From positions 88,791 to 152,790 of the forward strand of contig JAQUPF010000006.1 in the NCBI GenBank assembly GCA_028716845.1: a stretch of 64,000 bases of DNA, given 5' to 3'. A program made the position numbers and the translations under genes. The notes under the pieces were generated by a model that saw only the letters and a list, made by a program, of their open reading frames with translations, did not search any database and had not been told where the DNA came from. The stretch comes from a bacterium. Lineage in GTDB: Bacteria > Auribacterota > Tritonobacteria > UBA1439. Shown here one piece after another: positions 19,601 through 27,636 of the stretch (positions within the stretch are counted from its first letter, which is position 1; every line of letters begins with the position of its first letter).

Positions 19601-20356
19601 TCAGGTATAATACCGCACGATGCGGCAGAACGAAGCCGCGTCGAGGCTCGCCCCGCCCACGAGCGCGCCGTCGATGCCGTCCTCCCGCATGATCCCCTTG
19701 ATGGTGTCCGCCGTCACGCTCCCGCCGTAGATGACGCGGAGCGCGTCCGCCGCCCCCTGGCCGTGGCGCTCCCGCGCCCACATCCTGATGAGGGCGTGCA
19801 CGGCGGCGGCCTGCGCCGACGTCGCGGTCCTGCCGGTGCCGATCGCCCAGACCGGCTCGTAGGCGATGACGCACGCCCGGAGGACCCCCTCGTCCCGCGC
19901 GGCGAAGCAGCCGTCGAGCTGCTTCCGGATGATCTCGTCGGTCACGCCCTGCTCCCGCTTCTCGAGCGTCTCGCCGACGCAGACGATCGGCGTGAGCCCC
20001 TCGGCGAGCGCCGCCGCGATCTTCCTCCCCACGGTCTCGTTCGTCTCGCCGAAGGACCGCCGGCGCTCGGAGTGGCCGAGGATGACGAAGGCGCACCCGG
20101 CATCCCTGAGCATCCGGGGGCTCACGGCGCCCGTGTAGGCGCCCTCCGTCTCCCAGTAGCAGTCCTGCGCGCCGAGCCGGATGACGCTCCCCTCGAGCAT
20201 CTCGCCGACCGCTCCGAGGGCGGTGAACGGGGGGCAGACGACGATCTCGGTCTTCCGCTCGTCGTACAGCTCGCGCTTGAGGGCCGCCACCAGCTCGATG
20301 GCCTCCCCCACCGTCTTGTGCATCTTCCAGTTGCCGGCGATGAGCGGCCGCCTCAT
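19601..20356 (-). CDS. tpiA: triosephosphate isomerase
   Basis: 251 residues, normal length. Interconverts dihydroxyacetone phosphate and glyceraldehyde 3-phosphate. Substrate-binding N-terminus AGNWKMHK (Asn, Lys), the electrophilic His in VILGHSERR, the catalytic Glu in [10 protein letters not shown] and the phosphate-binding IYGGSV and LVGGASL loops are all in place. The ATG at 20356 gives the standard N-terminus; a GTG at 20363-20365 would add three residues. Confidence 0.97.
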   Translation of the reverse strand: MRRPLIAGNWKMHKTVGEAIELVAALKRELYDERKTEIVVCPPFTALGAVGEMLEGSVIRLGAQDCYWETEGAYTGAVSPRMLRDAGCAFVILGHSERRRSFGETNETVGRKIAAALAEGLTPIVCVGETLEKREQGVTDEIIRKQLDGCFAARDEGVLRACVIAYEPVWAIGTGRTATSAQAAAVHALIRMWARERHGQGAADALRVIYGGSVTADTIKGIMREDGIDGALVGGASLDAASFCRIVRYYT

Positions 20357-20377
20357 GCGATCCACCGGACCGTTTCA

Positions 20378-20505
20378 GCCGCGGAGATCACAGAGACCGC
20401 AGAGGGGATGGACCGCCGCGGATATTCGGCATTCCGCGACACCCGACCGCGCGCTTTTCCGTTTTCCCTCCGCTGCATCTCCATGCCCCCCGTGTACTCC
20501 GTGGC
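20378..20505. repeat. ACAGAG / CTCCGTG converging repeat between pgk and tpiA
   Basis: Left arm: GCGGAGATCACAGAGACC and a further GCAGAGG, a 9-nt word series. Right arm: CTCCGCTGC, then TGTACTCCGTGG, ending exactly at the pgk stop codon. The 149-nt spacer (20357-20505) has no other gene. It separates two genes that are usually tightly coupled. Confidence 0.6.
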
Positions 20506-21699
20506 TCAACATTCCTTGTCGGTCAGGGCGGCGATGCCGGGGAGCGTCTTCCCCTCGATGAACTCGAGCGAGGCCCCGCCCCCCGTGGAAACGTGCGTCA
20601 CCTTCTCCTCGAGGCCGAACGTCCGCAGGGCGGCGATCGAGTCGCCGCCGCCGACGACGCTCACGACGCCGGGGCGGGCGACCGCCCGGGCGATCTCCTC
20701 GGTCCCGCTCGCGAAATCTTCGATCTCGAAGACGCCCATCGGGCCGTTCCAGAAGACCGTCTTCGACGATCCGATCCGCTCCCCGTAGAGCGCGACGGTC
20801 GCCGGCCCGATGTCGACGCCGATCCAGCCGTCCCCGATCCCCTCCCCGTCGAAGAGGCGCGTCTCGCTCCCCGCCTCCACCGCGCGGGCGGCGAGGTGAT
20901 CCACGGGCAGGAGGAGGGCCTTCCCCGCGCGCGCCGCCTTCCCGAGGAGCGCGGCGGCGACGCCCTCGAGGTCCGGCTCGACGAGGGAGCCGCCGACCGG
21001 CACCCCCTTCGCGCGGAGGAGGGTGTAGCTCATGGCGCCGCCGATCATGACGCAGTCGGCGCGGTCGAGGAGGCGCTCGATGACGGCGATCTTCGTGGAG
21101 ATCTTCGCGCCGCCGAGGACGGCCGCGAACGGCCGCTCGGGGCTCGAGAGGATCCCCCCCAGCCGCTCGATCTCCTTCTCCATGAGGAAGCCGGCGGCCG
21201 CCTGCGCGACGTGGTGCGTGACGCCCTCGACGGACGCGTGGGCGCGGTGGGCGGTGCCGAAGGCGTCGTTCACGTACAGGTCGCCGAGCGACGCGAGCCC
21301 GCGGCTGAAGCCGGGGTCGTTCTCCTCCTCCTCCGGGTGGAACCGGAGGTTCTCGAGCATGACGACCTGGCCCGGCTGCATCCGCGCGACGATCCCGCGC
21401 ACCTCCTCGCCGACGCAGTCGCCGCACTGGCGGACCGGCCGGTCAATGAGCGATCCGAGGCGCGCCGAGACGGGGGCGAGGCTCATCGAGGGGACCGGCT
21501 TCCCCTTCGGCCTGCCGAGGTGCGACATGAGGATGAGCATCCCGCCGCGGTCGATGACGTAACGGATCGACGGGATCGAGGCGAGGATCCTGCCGTCGTC
21601 CGACACGTTCCCGTGCGGATCGAGCGGCACGTTGAAATCGACGCGCATGAGGACCCGCTTCCCCCGCACGTCCAGGTCCCCGATGGAGAGCTTGCGCAT
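20506..21699 (-). CDS. pgk: phosphoglycerate kinase
   Basis: 397 residues. Transfers phosphate from 1,3-bisphosphoglycerate to ADP. RVDFNVPLD is the N-domain signature; SHLGRPKG, ENLRFHPEEE and NDAFGTAHRAH follow; the C-domain has VLGGAKISTKI, WNGPMGVFE and the nucleotide-loop GGGDSIAAL. All catalytic Arg/Lys positions that I can place are kept. The ATG at 21699 lies 29 nt after the gap stop. Confidence 0.97.
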   Translation of the reverse strand: MRKLSIGDLDVRGKRVLMRVDFNVPLDPHGNVSDDGRILASIPSIRYVIDRGGMLILMSHLGRPKGKPVPSMSLAPVSARLGSLIDRPVRQCGDCVGEEVRGIVARMQPGQVVMLENLRFHPEEEENDPGFSRGLASLGDLYVNDAFGTAHRAHASVEGVTHHVAQAAAGFLMEKEIERLGGILSSPERPFAAVLGGAKISTKIAVIERLLDRADCVMIGGAMSYTLLRAKGVPVGGSLVEPDLEGVAAALLGKAARAGKALLLPVDHLAARAVEAGSETRLFDGEGIGDGWIGVDIGPATVALYGERIGSSKTVFWNGPMGVFEIEDFASGTEEIARAVARPGVVSVVGGGDSIAALRTFGLEEKVTHVSTGGGASLEFIEGKTLPGIAALTDKEC

Positions 21700-21728
21700 G
21701 GGACGTCCCCCCGAGGGCTGCGCGGCGG

Positions 21729-22739
21729 TCACCGCCTCCCCGCGAGCAGGGCGAGCAGGTCCACGCAGCGGCAGGAGTATCCCCACTCGTTGTCGTACCA
21801 GCCGATCACCTTGACCATCCGGTCGCCCATCGTCATCGTGCAGAGCGAGTCGAAGATGCAGGAGGCCGGGTTGCCGTTGAAATCGACCGACACGAGCGGC
21901 TCCTCGCAGTACTCGATGATGCCCCTGAGCGGCCCCTCCGCCGCCGCCTTCATCGCGGCGTTGACCGACTCGACCGACACCGGCCGCGCCGTGACCGCGA
22001 CGAAATCGGTGACCGAGACGTTGGGAGTGGGAACGCGCATCGCCATCCCGTCGAGCCTCCCCTTCAGCTCCGGGATGACCTTGCTCACCGCGACCGCGGC
22101 GCCCGTCGTCGTCGGGATCATGCTCACGGCGGCCGCGCGCGCGCGCCGGAGATCCTTGTGCGGGAGGTCGAGGATCCGCTGGTCGTTCGTGTAGGAGTGG
22201 ATGGTCGTCATGAGGCCGTGCTCGACGCCGAACGCCTCGTGGAGCACCTTGACGAGGGGGGCGAGGCAGTTCGTCGTGCACGACGCGTTCGAGACGAAGC
22301 GGTGCTCGGGCCTGATGGTCCCCTCGTTGACGCCCATGACCACCGTCGCGTCGATCTCGCCCTTCGCGGGGACGGTCAGGAGCACCTTCCCCGCCCCCGC
22401 GTCGATATGCCGCTGGAGCTGCTCCTTCTTCCGGAACACGCCCGAGGACTCGAGGACGATCTCGACGCCGAGCTCCCTCCAGGGCAGCGCCGCCGGGTCC
22501 TTCTCGGAGAGAACCCTGATCGGGCGCCCGTTGATCACGAGGGAGTCCCCGCGCGTCTCGACGCTCCCCTCGAAGCGCCGGTGGACCGAGTCGTGCCTGA
22601 AGAGGTGGGCGAGCGTGCCGGCGTCCGTCAGGTCGTTCACCGCCGCCACGACGAGACCCTCGTTCCCCTTCCGCTGCAGGATCCTGCAGACCTGCCGGCC
22701 GATGCGGCCGAAGCCGTTGATGCCTATCTTCACCGCCAT
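21729..22739 (-). CDS. gap: type I glyceraldehyde-3-phosphate dehydrogenase
   Basis: 336 residues. Rossmann start KIGINGFGRIGR; catalytic SNASCTTNCLAP with the active-site Cys; His in TTIHSYTNDQ; PTPNVSVTDF and the C-terminal WYDNEWGYSCR. The NAD-site Asp follows AAVND at the end of beta-2, which suggests NAD rather than NADP use. SD GAGGAGG 6 nt upstream. It is the first gene of gap-pgk-tpiA-secG and is preceded by tRNA-Leu on the same strand. Confidence 0.97.
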   Translation of the reverse strand: MAVKIGINGFGRIGRQVCRILQRKGNEGLVVAAVNDLTDAGTLAHLFRHDSVHRRFEGSVETRGDSLVINGRPIRVLSEKDPAALPWRELGVEIVLESSGVFRKKEQLQRHIDAGAGKVLLTVPAKGEIDATVVMGVNEGTIRPEHRFVSNASCTTNCLAPLVKVLHEAFGVEHGLMTTIHSYTNDQRILDLPHKDLRRARAAAVSMIPTTTGAAVAVSKVIPELKGRLDGMAMRVPTPNVSVTDFVAVTARPVSVESVNAAMKAAAEGPLRGIIEYCEEPLVSVDFNGNPASCIFDSLCTMTMGDRMVKVIGWYDNEWGYSCRCVDLLALLAGRR

Positions 22740-22769
22740 ATGATCCTCCTCATATCTCCCCTGAAGCCA

Positions 22770-22836
22770 TCAACGATAAACGATACAAGTGAACGGCTGC
22801 CTTCCCCCGAGAAACGATACACGAGAAACGATCAAC
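22770..22836. repeat. GAAACGA repeat, 3' flank of tRNA-Leu
   Basis: Contains CAACGATAAACGATAC and, at 22804-22836, a run of five C followed by two GAGAAACGAT words and CAAC. The 33-nt part matches 25527-25559 at 31 of 33 positions by eye. It ends 8 nt beyond the CCA end of the tRNA-Leu gene (minus strand). Confidence 0.75.
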
Positions 22837-22844
22837 TGTTTTTA

Positions 22845-22934
22845 TGGTGCGGAAGGGGGGATTTGAACCCCCATGGCCCATTTAAGGCCACAAGGCCCTC
22901 AACCTTGCGTGTCTGCCAGTTCCACCACTTCCGC
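22845..22934 (-). tRNA. tRNA-Leu (anticodon GAG)
   Basis: The minus strand folds as a class II cloverleaf. The acceptor GCGGAAG pairs with CTTCCGC, the anticodon stem is CAAGG/CCTTG around the loop TTGAGGG, there is a long variable arm, and the T arm has GGTTCAAATCC. Discriminator A and an encoded CCA (22845-22847) follow. Anticodon GAG reads CUC/CUU, fitting the CTC-rich codon use of the neighbours. Confidence 0.95.
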
Positions 22935-22986
22935 ACCGGTTCGACGGGACGCGCCGGATACGCGGACGCGCCGCAAGGAGGGCGTC

Positions 22987-22992
22987 ATTATA
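22987..22992 (-). promoter_or_regulatory. candidate -10 box for tRNA-Leu
   Basis: A perfect TATAAT on the minus strand about 52 nt before the mature tRNA 5' end. No convincing -35 box is visible at 16-18 nt; the upstream sequence is very GC-rich. Confidence 0.4.
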
Positions 22993-23062
22993 CCCTCCCC
23001 GCCCGCCGGAACGCCATTACAAAAATCGGCGCCCCCCCATTCCGCGAGACAATGCACCACCC

Positions 23063-23110
23063 ACCACGGATCCGCGAGGATCCGTGATAATCCGTTTCAA
23101 TCCGCGGTCG
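23063..23110. repeat. 10-nt-phased ATCCG repeat
   Basis: Four consecutive 10-mers start ATCCG at 23071, 23081, 23091 and 23101; one CCACGGAT unit in the opposite orientation precedes them. It sits between tRNA-Leu and the amidase gene (gap 22935-23226). The rest of that gap holds only the tRNA leader and GC-rich sequence with no gene. Confidence 0.75.
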
Positions 23111-23226
23111 ATTTGTTGTTCTTCCTTCGACCCCGTGCTTTCAACCACCGGCTGCAGGCGGGCCCGCGGAAATCCGCGGCGGCAAAGGCATGGATCCGAC
23201 GTTCGCGGGGGAAGGATCGGGGCGGA

Positions 23227-23778
23227 TCAGGACTGCTTCCCGATCTGCCGCCTGAACTCCGCCATCGGGAAGTTCTTGCCGGGGCAGACGGTCCGCTCGC
23301 CGTCGAAATCCTTGTGCCCCTTGACGCAGCCCGGCGGGATGCCGTAGGTCGAGCAGAGGCGGTTGACGAGCTTCTCGAGCGACTTCATCTGCGCCCTCGT
23401 GGGCGACGTGCGGTTGAAGTTGCCGACGAGGCAGATGCCGATCCCGCTCTCGTTCAGCCACTTCTGCCGGACGTGCCCCCCCGCGAGCTGCTCCTCCCAT
23501 CGCCGTCCGACCTCCACCTCGCCGTCCCGCCGGCCGGCCGTCCCGTTGTTGATGACGAAATGGTACGCGAGGCCGTTCGCCATCCGCTTCGTGTTCTTGT
23601 GGTATTTGTCCATGAGGCGGGCGTTCCCCTGGCGGGTGGCGCTGTGGTGGATGACGATGTATCTCCAGCGGGCATTGCGCTTGGAGCGCGCCGAATCGGC
23701 GCCGCGCGGGGGAATGACGGCGGCGGCGACTCCGGCGAGGAGAAGAACGGCACAACGGGAACTGACGGAAGACCGCAT
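23227..23778 (-). CDS. secreted N-acetylmuramoyl-L-alanine amidase (Amidase_2/PGRP fold)
   Basis: 183 residues: signal peptide (about 1-27), then one zinc amidase domain. YIVIHHSAT (His44/45), GHKDFDGERTVCPGK with the second His and the Cys, and YHFVINNGTAG are the expected zinc-ligand and core motifs; GICLVGNFN is the usual central strand. It would cut the lactyl-L-Ala amide bond of peptidoglycan in the periplasm, in cell-wall turnover. It is divergent from rpoN and has its own promoter candidate in the shared region. Confidence 0.9.
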   Translation of the reverse strand: MRSSVSSRCAVLLLAGVAAAVIPPRGADSARSKRNARWRYIVIHHSATRQGNARLMDKYHKNTKRMANGLAYHFVINNGTAGRRDGEVEVGRRWEEQLAGGHVRQKWLNESGIGICLVGNFNRTSPTRAQMKSLEKLVNRLCSTYGIPPGCVKGHKDFDGERTVCPGKNFPMAEFRRQIGKQS

Positions 23779-23825
23779 CTAACCGGTTGTCTGGATGATG
23801 CCCTCCCCAACCCTAGCGTGCACGT

Positions 23826-23854
23826 ACCATAGCATTCTCGGAGGGGGTGCGCAA
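23826..23854 (-). promoter_or_regulatory. extended -10 promoter candidate for the amidase
   Basis: TTGCGC, 17 nt, then TATGGT preceded by TGC, on the minus strand. Start near 23819, about 41 nt before the ATG. Confidence 0.4.
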
Positions 23855-23876
23855 ACCTTTTTTCCGCCGCCGGCCA

Positions 23877-23905
23877 TTGACGGCGCCCGCGGAACGTTCT
23901 ATGCT
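23877..23905 (+). promoter_or_regulatory. strong sigma-70-type promoter for rpoN
   Basis: TTGACG, exactly 17 nt, then TATGCT. The predicted start (about 23912) lies only about 13 nt before the GTG and after all upstream in-frame ATGs, so it also fixes the rpoN start. Confidence 0.65.
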
Positions 23906-23924
23906 GTGCGCGGGGGAGAGAGCC

Positions 23925-25370
23925 GTGGCCATTCGACTCGAACAGTCGCAGCGGCAGATACAGAAGCTCATCATGTCGCCGCAGATGCAGCAGGCGATCC
24001 GGCTGCTCCAGCTCCCCCTCCTCCAGCTCCAGCAGGTCATCCGGCAGGAGATGACGCAGAACCCGGTCCTCGAGGAGGATCTCCAGGAGGAGGAGCAGCA
24101 GGAGATCGAGCGGCAGGAGACCGCGGACGAGGGGTCGACCGCCGCCGGCGATCAGGACGAGCTCAGCTTCGAGGAGGAATTCAGCCGCCTCGCCGCCATC
24201 GACGACGAGTGGAGGGAGTATTTCCGCCAGAGCGGCTCTCACCGGAAGTACTCGGAGGAGGACGAGGAGAGGCGACGATTCCTCGAGGCCTCCATCGTCA
24301 AGCCGGAGACGCTCCAGGAGAACCTGCTCGACCAGATCGGCCCCCTCCTCCTCGACGAGCGCGAGCGGCGCATCTGCGAGGCGCTCATCGGCAACATCGA
24401 TGACAACGGCTACCTCCAGTCGGACGTCGCCGAGATCGCCCGGTCGATCGGCGAGCCCGAGGCGGACGTGGAGCGGATGCTCTCCCTCGTCCGGACGCTC
24501 AGCCCCGTCGGCGTCGGCGCCCGCAACGTCAGGGAGTGCCTGCTCATCCAGCTCGACCGCCTCGGCAAGCGCGAGAGCCTCGCGGCGAGGATCGTCGAGG
24601 GGCACCTCGAGGAGCTCGGCGCCCGGAAGTACTCCTCGATCGCCCGCGCCCTCAAGGTCTCCCCCGCGCAGGTGCATCGCGCCGCGGACCTCATCGCCAC
24701 GCTCGACCCGAAGCCGGGGCGCGTCTTCTCGGTCGAGCAGGCGCAGTACATCACCCCCGACGTCTTCATCGAGAAGGATCGGGACGGCTACACCGTCATC
24801 CTGAACGACGACCGGATCCCGCACCTCCGCATCAGCAACCTGTACCGGAAGCTCATCTCCGCCCCCGGCACCGACAAGGGCGACCGCTCCTACATACGGG
24901 AGAAGATCAAGAACGGCCAGTGGCTCATCCGCAACATCCGGCAGCGCCAGCACACCATCTCCAACATCGCCGGCGAGATCGTGCGCCGGCAGCGGGGATT
25001 CATGGAGGAGGGACCCTCCCGTATGAAGCCCCTGACGATGCAGGAGGTCGCCGACGCCCTCGGCATCCACGAGTCCACCGTGAGCCGCGCGATCGCGGGC
25101 AAGTACGCCCAGACCCCGCACGGCCTCTATGATATGAAATACTTTTTCTCGACCGGCATCTCGACGGCCGGGGGCGACGCCGTCGCCGCCAACGCCATCA
25201 AGGGGATGATCGGGGAGATCATCGGGCGGGAGAACCCGAAGGAGCCGCTGAGCGATCAGCAGGTCATCGACCTGCTGAAGGGGAAGGGGATCGCGCTCGC
25301 CCGCCGCACGGTCACGAAGTACAGGAAGGAACTCGGCATCCCCCCCTCGAGCCGCCGACGCTCATTCTGA
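23925..25370 (+). CDS. rpoN: RNA polymerase sigma-54 factor RpoN
   Basis: 481 residues. Region I (1-45) is Gln/Leu-rich: LIMSPQMQQAIRLLQLPLLQ. Region II (about 50-110) is acidic. Region III core has NIDDNGYL and LSPVGVGARNVRECL; SRAIAGKYAQTPHGLYDMKY is the DNA-binding helix-turn-helix part, and the RpoN box ARRTVTKYRKEL is near the C-terminus. It directs polymerase to -24/-12 promoters that need AAA+ activators; none is encoded here. The GTG at 23925 has SD GGGGAG and follows the predicted transcript start; upstream ATGs would add residues absent from the family. Confidence 0.95.
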   Translation: MAIRLEQSQRQIQKLIMSPQMQQAIRLLQLPLLQLQQVIRQEMTQNPVLEEDLQEEEQQEIERQETADEGSTAAGDQDELSFEEEFSRLAAIDDEWREYFRQSGSHRKYSEEDEERRRFLEASIVKPETLQENLLDQIGPLLLDERERRICEALIGNIDDNGYLQSDVAEIARSIGEPEADVERMLSLVRTLSPVGVGARNVRECLLIQLDRLGKRESLAARIVEGHLEELGARKYSSIARALKVSPAQVHRAADLIATLDPKPGRVFSVEQAQYITPDVFIEKDRDGYTVILNDDRIPHLRISNLYRKLISAPGTDKGDRSYIREKIKNGQWLIRNIRQRQHTISNIAGEIVRRQRGFMEEGPSRMKPLTMQEVADALGIHESTVSRAIAGKYAQTPHGLYDMKYFFSTGISTAGGDAVAANAIKGMIGEIIGRENPKEPLSDQQVIDLLKGKGIALARRTVTKYRKELGIPPSSRRRSF

Positions 25371-25451
25371 GAGCGGCGTCCCGCCGCTGATGGGGCGCGT
25401 CACGGATTGCGATGCACGGGCGGGATCCTGCTCCACACGCGCCTGTTCACG

Positions 25452-25559
25452 GGAAACGACGGCCCGCTCACCCTGAATCGCCGCCATCCCGAGAAACGAG
25501 AAACGCTCCACCTAGGCAGCCGCATTCCCCCGGGAAACGATAAACGAGAAACGATCAAC
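25452..25559. repeat. GAAACGA repeat, 3' flank of tRNA-Thr
   Basis: Repeated GGGAAACGA and GAGAAACGA words, ending in the 33-nt block 25527-25559 that matches the one beside tRNA-Leu. It ends 8 nt beyond the CCA end of tRNA-Thr. The rest of the rpoN-tRNA gap (25371-25567) holds a GC hairpin without a T tract and no gene. Confidence 0.75.
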
Positions 25560-25567
25560 GGTAGTTC

Positions 25568-25643
25568 TGGAGCCAGCGATCGGAGTCGAACCGATAACCT
25601 GCGCATTACGAATGCGCTGCTCTGCCGATTGAGCTACGCTGGC
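25568..25643 (-). tRNA. tRNA-Thr (anticodon CGT)
   Basis: Minus strand: acceptor GCCAGCG/CGCTGGC, D arm GCTCAATCGGCAGAGC, anticodon stem GCGCA/TGCGC around TTCGTAA, T arm ATCGGTTCGACTCCGAT, discriminator T and encoded CCA (25568-25570). Anticodon CGT reads ACG. Confidence 0.95.
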
Positions 25644-25652
25644 GCCGTCTAC

Positions 25653-25680
25653 AGTGTACGGTCTAATGTTTAAAGTTCAA
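25653..25680 (-). promoter_or_regulatory. promoter candidate for tRNA-Thr
   Basis: TTGAAC, 16 nt, TACACT on the minus strand; start expected about 4 nt before the mature 5' end. It is embedded in an AT-rich word (25649-25682) that partly resembles 49179-49205. The remaining gap to 25861 has a 14-nt direct repeat (CCCGATTCAGCGTG, near 25790-25815) and no gene. Confidence 0.35.
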
Positions 25681-25861
25681 AGCAAAAAACGGCGGCGACA
25701 TACATTGTGGACTGACCTGTTGATCGTTATCTGCGTGCCGCTCCTGGTCTTGGGCACCGTGACAGAGCGCTTCACACCGGCGAGTTCCCGATTCAGCGTG
25801 TCCCGATTCAGCGTGGACAACGGTACATCATCCTGTTCAAATGCTTTCCACTATCGGCAGG

Positions 25862-27391
25862 TTACTGCTGCACTGTCAGCTCCTCTCTGTCCACCGTCCC
25901 GTAGTAGACCAGGTTCGAGGCGGAGGTCGTCCGCGTCATATCCACCGCACCGCCCTCGAGGAAGTATGGCCCCGGGGTGATCCCGCTGAACCCCGCCTCC
26001 AGCACCGGGTAGCCGAGGATCGGCTGCAGCACCGTGATCGGCCCCCCCTTGAATCCGAGGTACGGCGTCGGCGAGATCACGAATCCCCTCCCCCGCTCGT
26101 AGTAGAGCGTTCGCCCGTCCGCCATGATGATTCGCACGAACGGGTGGCACGGCGTCAGGATCGGCCACACGTCCGCGGTGACCGAGATCCGGTCGGCCTG
26201 CCCGTACTCCGCCTTGTCCGCCGTCAGGTCGATCGGCGGCGTCGGCGTCGCGGTAGGGGTCGGCGTCGGGTCCCTGAAGCAGTAGAGCACGTTATCAGCC
26301 GAAGCCTGGTAGACAGTGCCATCGTGAGCAATCACGGGCCCGACGTAGTTGTAGTTGCCCATCGTGTAACTCCAGAGGGACGAGCTGTCTGAGAGGAGAG
26401 TCCGCAACGTGTTGTCATAGGAACTGAAGTAGACGCGTCCCTCCGCGTCGATGGCAGTTCCGGTCACATCATTTGAGACTTCGTAGCTCCACAGCAGCGT
26501 GCGGTTCGGCGAGAACGCGTAGAGCAGGTTCAAGGCGGAGTTGACATACAGACGGCCGTCAGAGCCCACGGCGGGGGAATACCACCTTGGGCTCGCATGG
26601 TAGCTCCATGAGAGTGCGCCCGACGACGTCAACTCATACAACATGCCGTCATATGATCCGACGTAGACCTGGCCGGCGGACCCGACGGCGGGAGAGGAAC
26701 GTATCCAGTGGGCCGTCACATAGCTCCAGGCAAACACCCCGTTGGAGTTGACCGCGTAGAGCGCATTATCGTCGGACCCGGCATATACCATCTCATTCAC
26801 ACCCAGGGCGGGTGAGGAAAATACCCCCAGTCCCGTGTTCAAGATGTCGTAGCTCCACAAGAGAACGCCTTGTGGGGTAATCCTGTAAAGGTTGCCTTCG
26901 GTCGATGTGAAATAGACTCTCCCGTCCGCCCCTATGGCGGGGGACGAGCGAACCGATAGCCCGGTTGTATAGCTCCATGACAGAACCCCCGCCGATGTGA
27001 ATGCGTAGAGATGACGGTCTTGGGAGCCGACATAGAGCATCCCGTCAGAGTTTATGGCGGGGACCGAATCGAGATTCGAGCCTGTCTTGTAGCTCCACAG
27101 GAGGGCGCCTTCCGGCGAGAGGGCGGTGATATTCTCGTCGTATGTGCCTATATAGACGCGCCCGTCGGATCCAATCGACGGTTGGGATTCGAGGTAGTCC
27201 CCTTCAAACGCATAGCTCCAGTGGAGCCTCCCCGTTACCGAGCCAATGTGCGAACTCTGGGCGGTGTGCCTCACGCCAGCCTGGAACATGGGCCAGGGGC
27301 TGCTTGCATCGAGTTGCGCTTGAAGCAATGGGATTGCAGAGAGGATCAAGAGGCAAGCTGAAAGGACGGTGAACGCGGTTCTCTGTTTCAT
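25862..27391 (-). CDS. secreted PQQ-like beta-propeller protein (paralogue 1)
   Basis: 509 residues. Signal peptide, then SPWPMFQAGVRHT, the usual entry of PQQ-binding-like propellers. About eight blades (about 50-375) each carry a Trp-Ser-Tyr strand and an SSPAIG-x-DGRVY-like strand; no quinoprotein active-site residues are evident, so a cofactor is unlikely. A PTPTATPTPP linker leads to a C-terminal beta domain (about 390-509) without a known name, also present in paralogue 2. The ATG at 27391 follows a strong SD (AAGGAGGGG). Base composition is visibly less GC-rich than the housekeeping genes. The role is unknown; an extracellular or periplasmic structural or binding protein is the guess. 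Confidence 0.82.
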   Translation of the reverse strand: MKQRTAFTVLSACLLILSAIPLLQAQLDASSPWPMFQAGVRHTAQSSHIGSVTGRLHWSYAFEGDYLESQPSIGSDGRVYIGTYDENITALSPEGALLWSYKTGSNLDSVPAINSDGMLYVGSQDRHLYAFTSAGVLSWSYTTGLSVRSSPAIGADGRVYFTSTEGNLYRITPQGVLLWSYDILNTGLGVFSSPALGVNEMVYAGSDDNALYAVNSNGVFAWSYVTAHWIRSSPAVGSAGQVYVGSYDGMLYELTSSGALSWSYHASPRWYSPAVGSDGRLYVNSALNLLYAFSPNRTLLWSYEVSNDVTGTAIDAEGRVYFSSYDNTLRTLLSDSSSLWSYTMGNYNYVGPVIAHDGTVYQASADNVLYCFRDPTPTPTATPTPPIDLTADKAEYGQADRISVTADVWPILTPCHPFVRIIMADGRTLYYERGRGFVISPTPYLGFKGGPITVLQPILGYPVLEAGFSGITPGPYFLEGGAVDMTRTTSASNLVYYGTVDREELTVQQ

Positions 27392-27636
27392 AACCCCTCC
27401 TTTCAATTGAAGAACTGCCATCCGTGCAGTGTCGCTCCGCCACTTGAGGGTAGTAGAATGTCATAGAAAGGTAAAGTGCATTCTTCCTCAAAAAAGAGGG
27501 GGGCGGCGAGCCCGAGGCCGATAGCCGAGAGTTTCCCCGTGACGGGCCCCGATTTCTCTGCCCGCGCCGGGTGTGTGCGACGGGGCGACGAATTTCGGGA
27601 AAATGCAGCGGGATTGAGGTACCATCTGCACGCGCG

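Noticed and set aside
22804..22836. Phage or island attachment site at tRNA-Leu
   Set aside because: The repeat does not duplicate the tRNA 3' end sequence itself, and no integrase or mobile genes lie nearby; recorded as an unexplained tRNA-flanking repeat instead.
23877..25370. Sigma-54 (-24/-12) promoters in the window
   Set aside because: I looked for TGGCAC-N5-TTGC near gene starts and saw no convincing match; a weighted scan would be needed to be sure.
25372..25388. AGCGGC/GCCGCT hairpin after rpoN as an intrinsic terminator
   Set aside because: Six-base stem without a T tract; too common by chance in GC-rich DNA.
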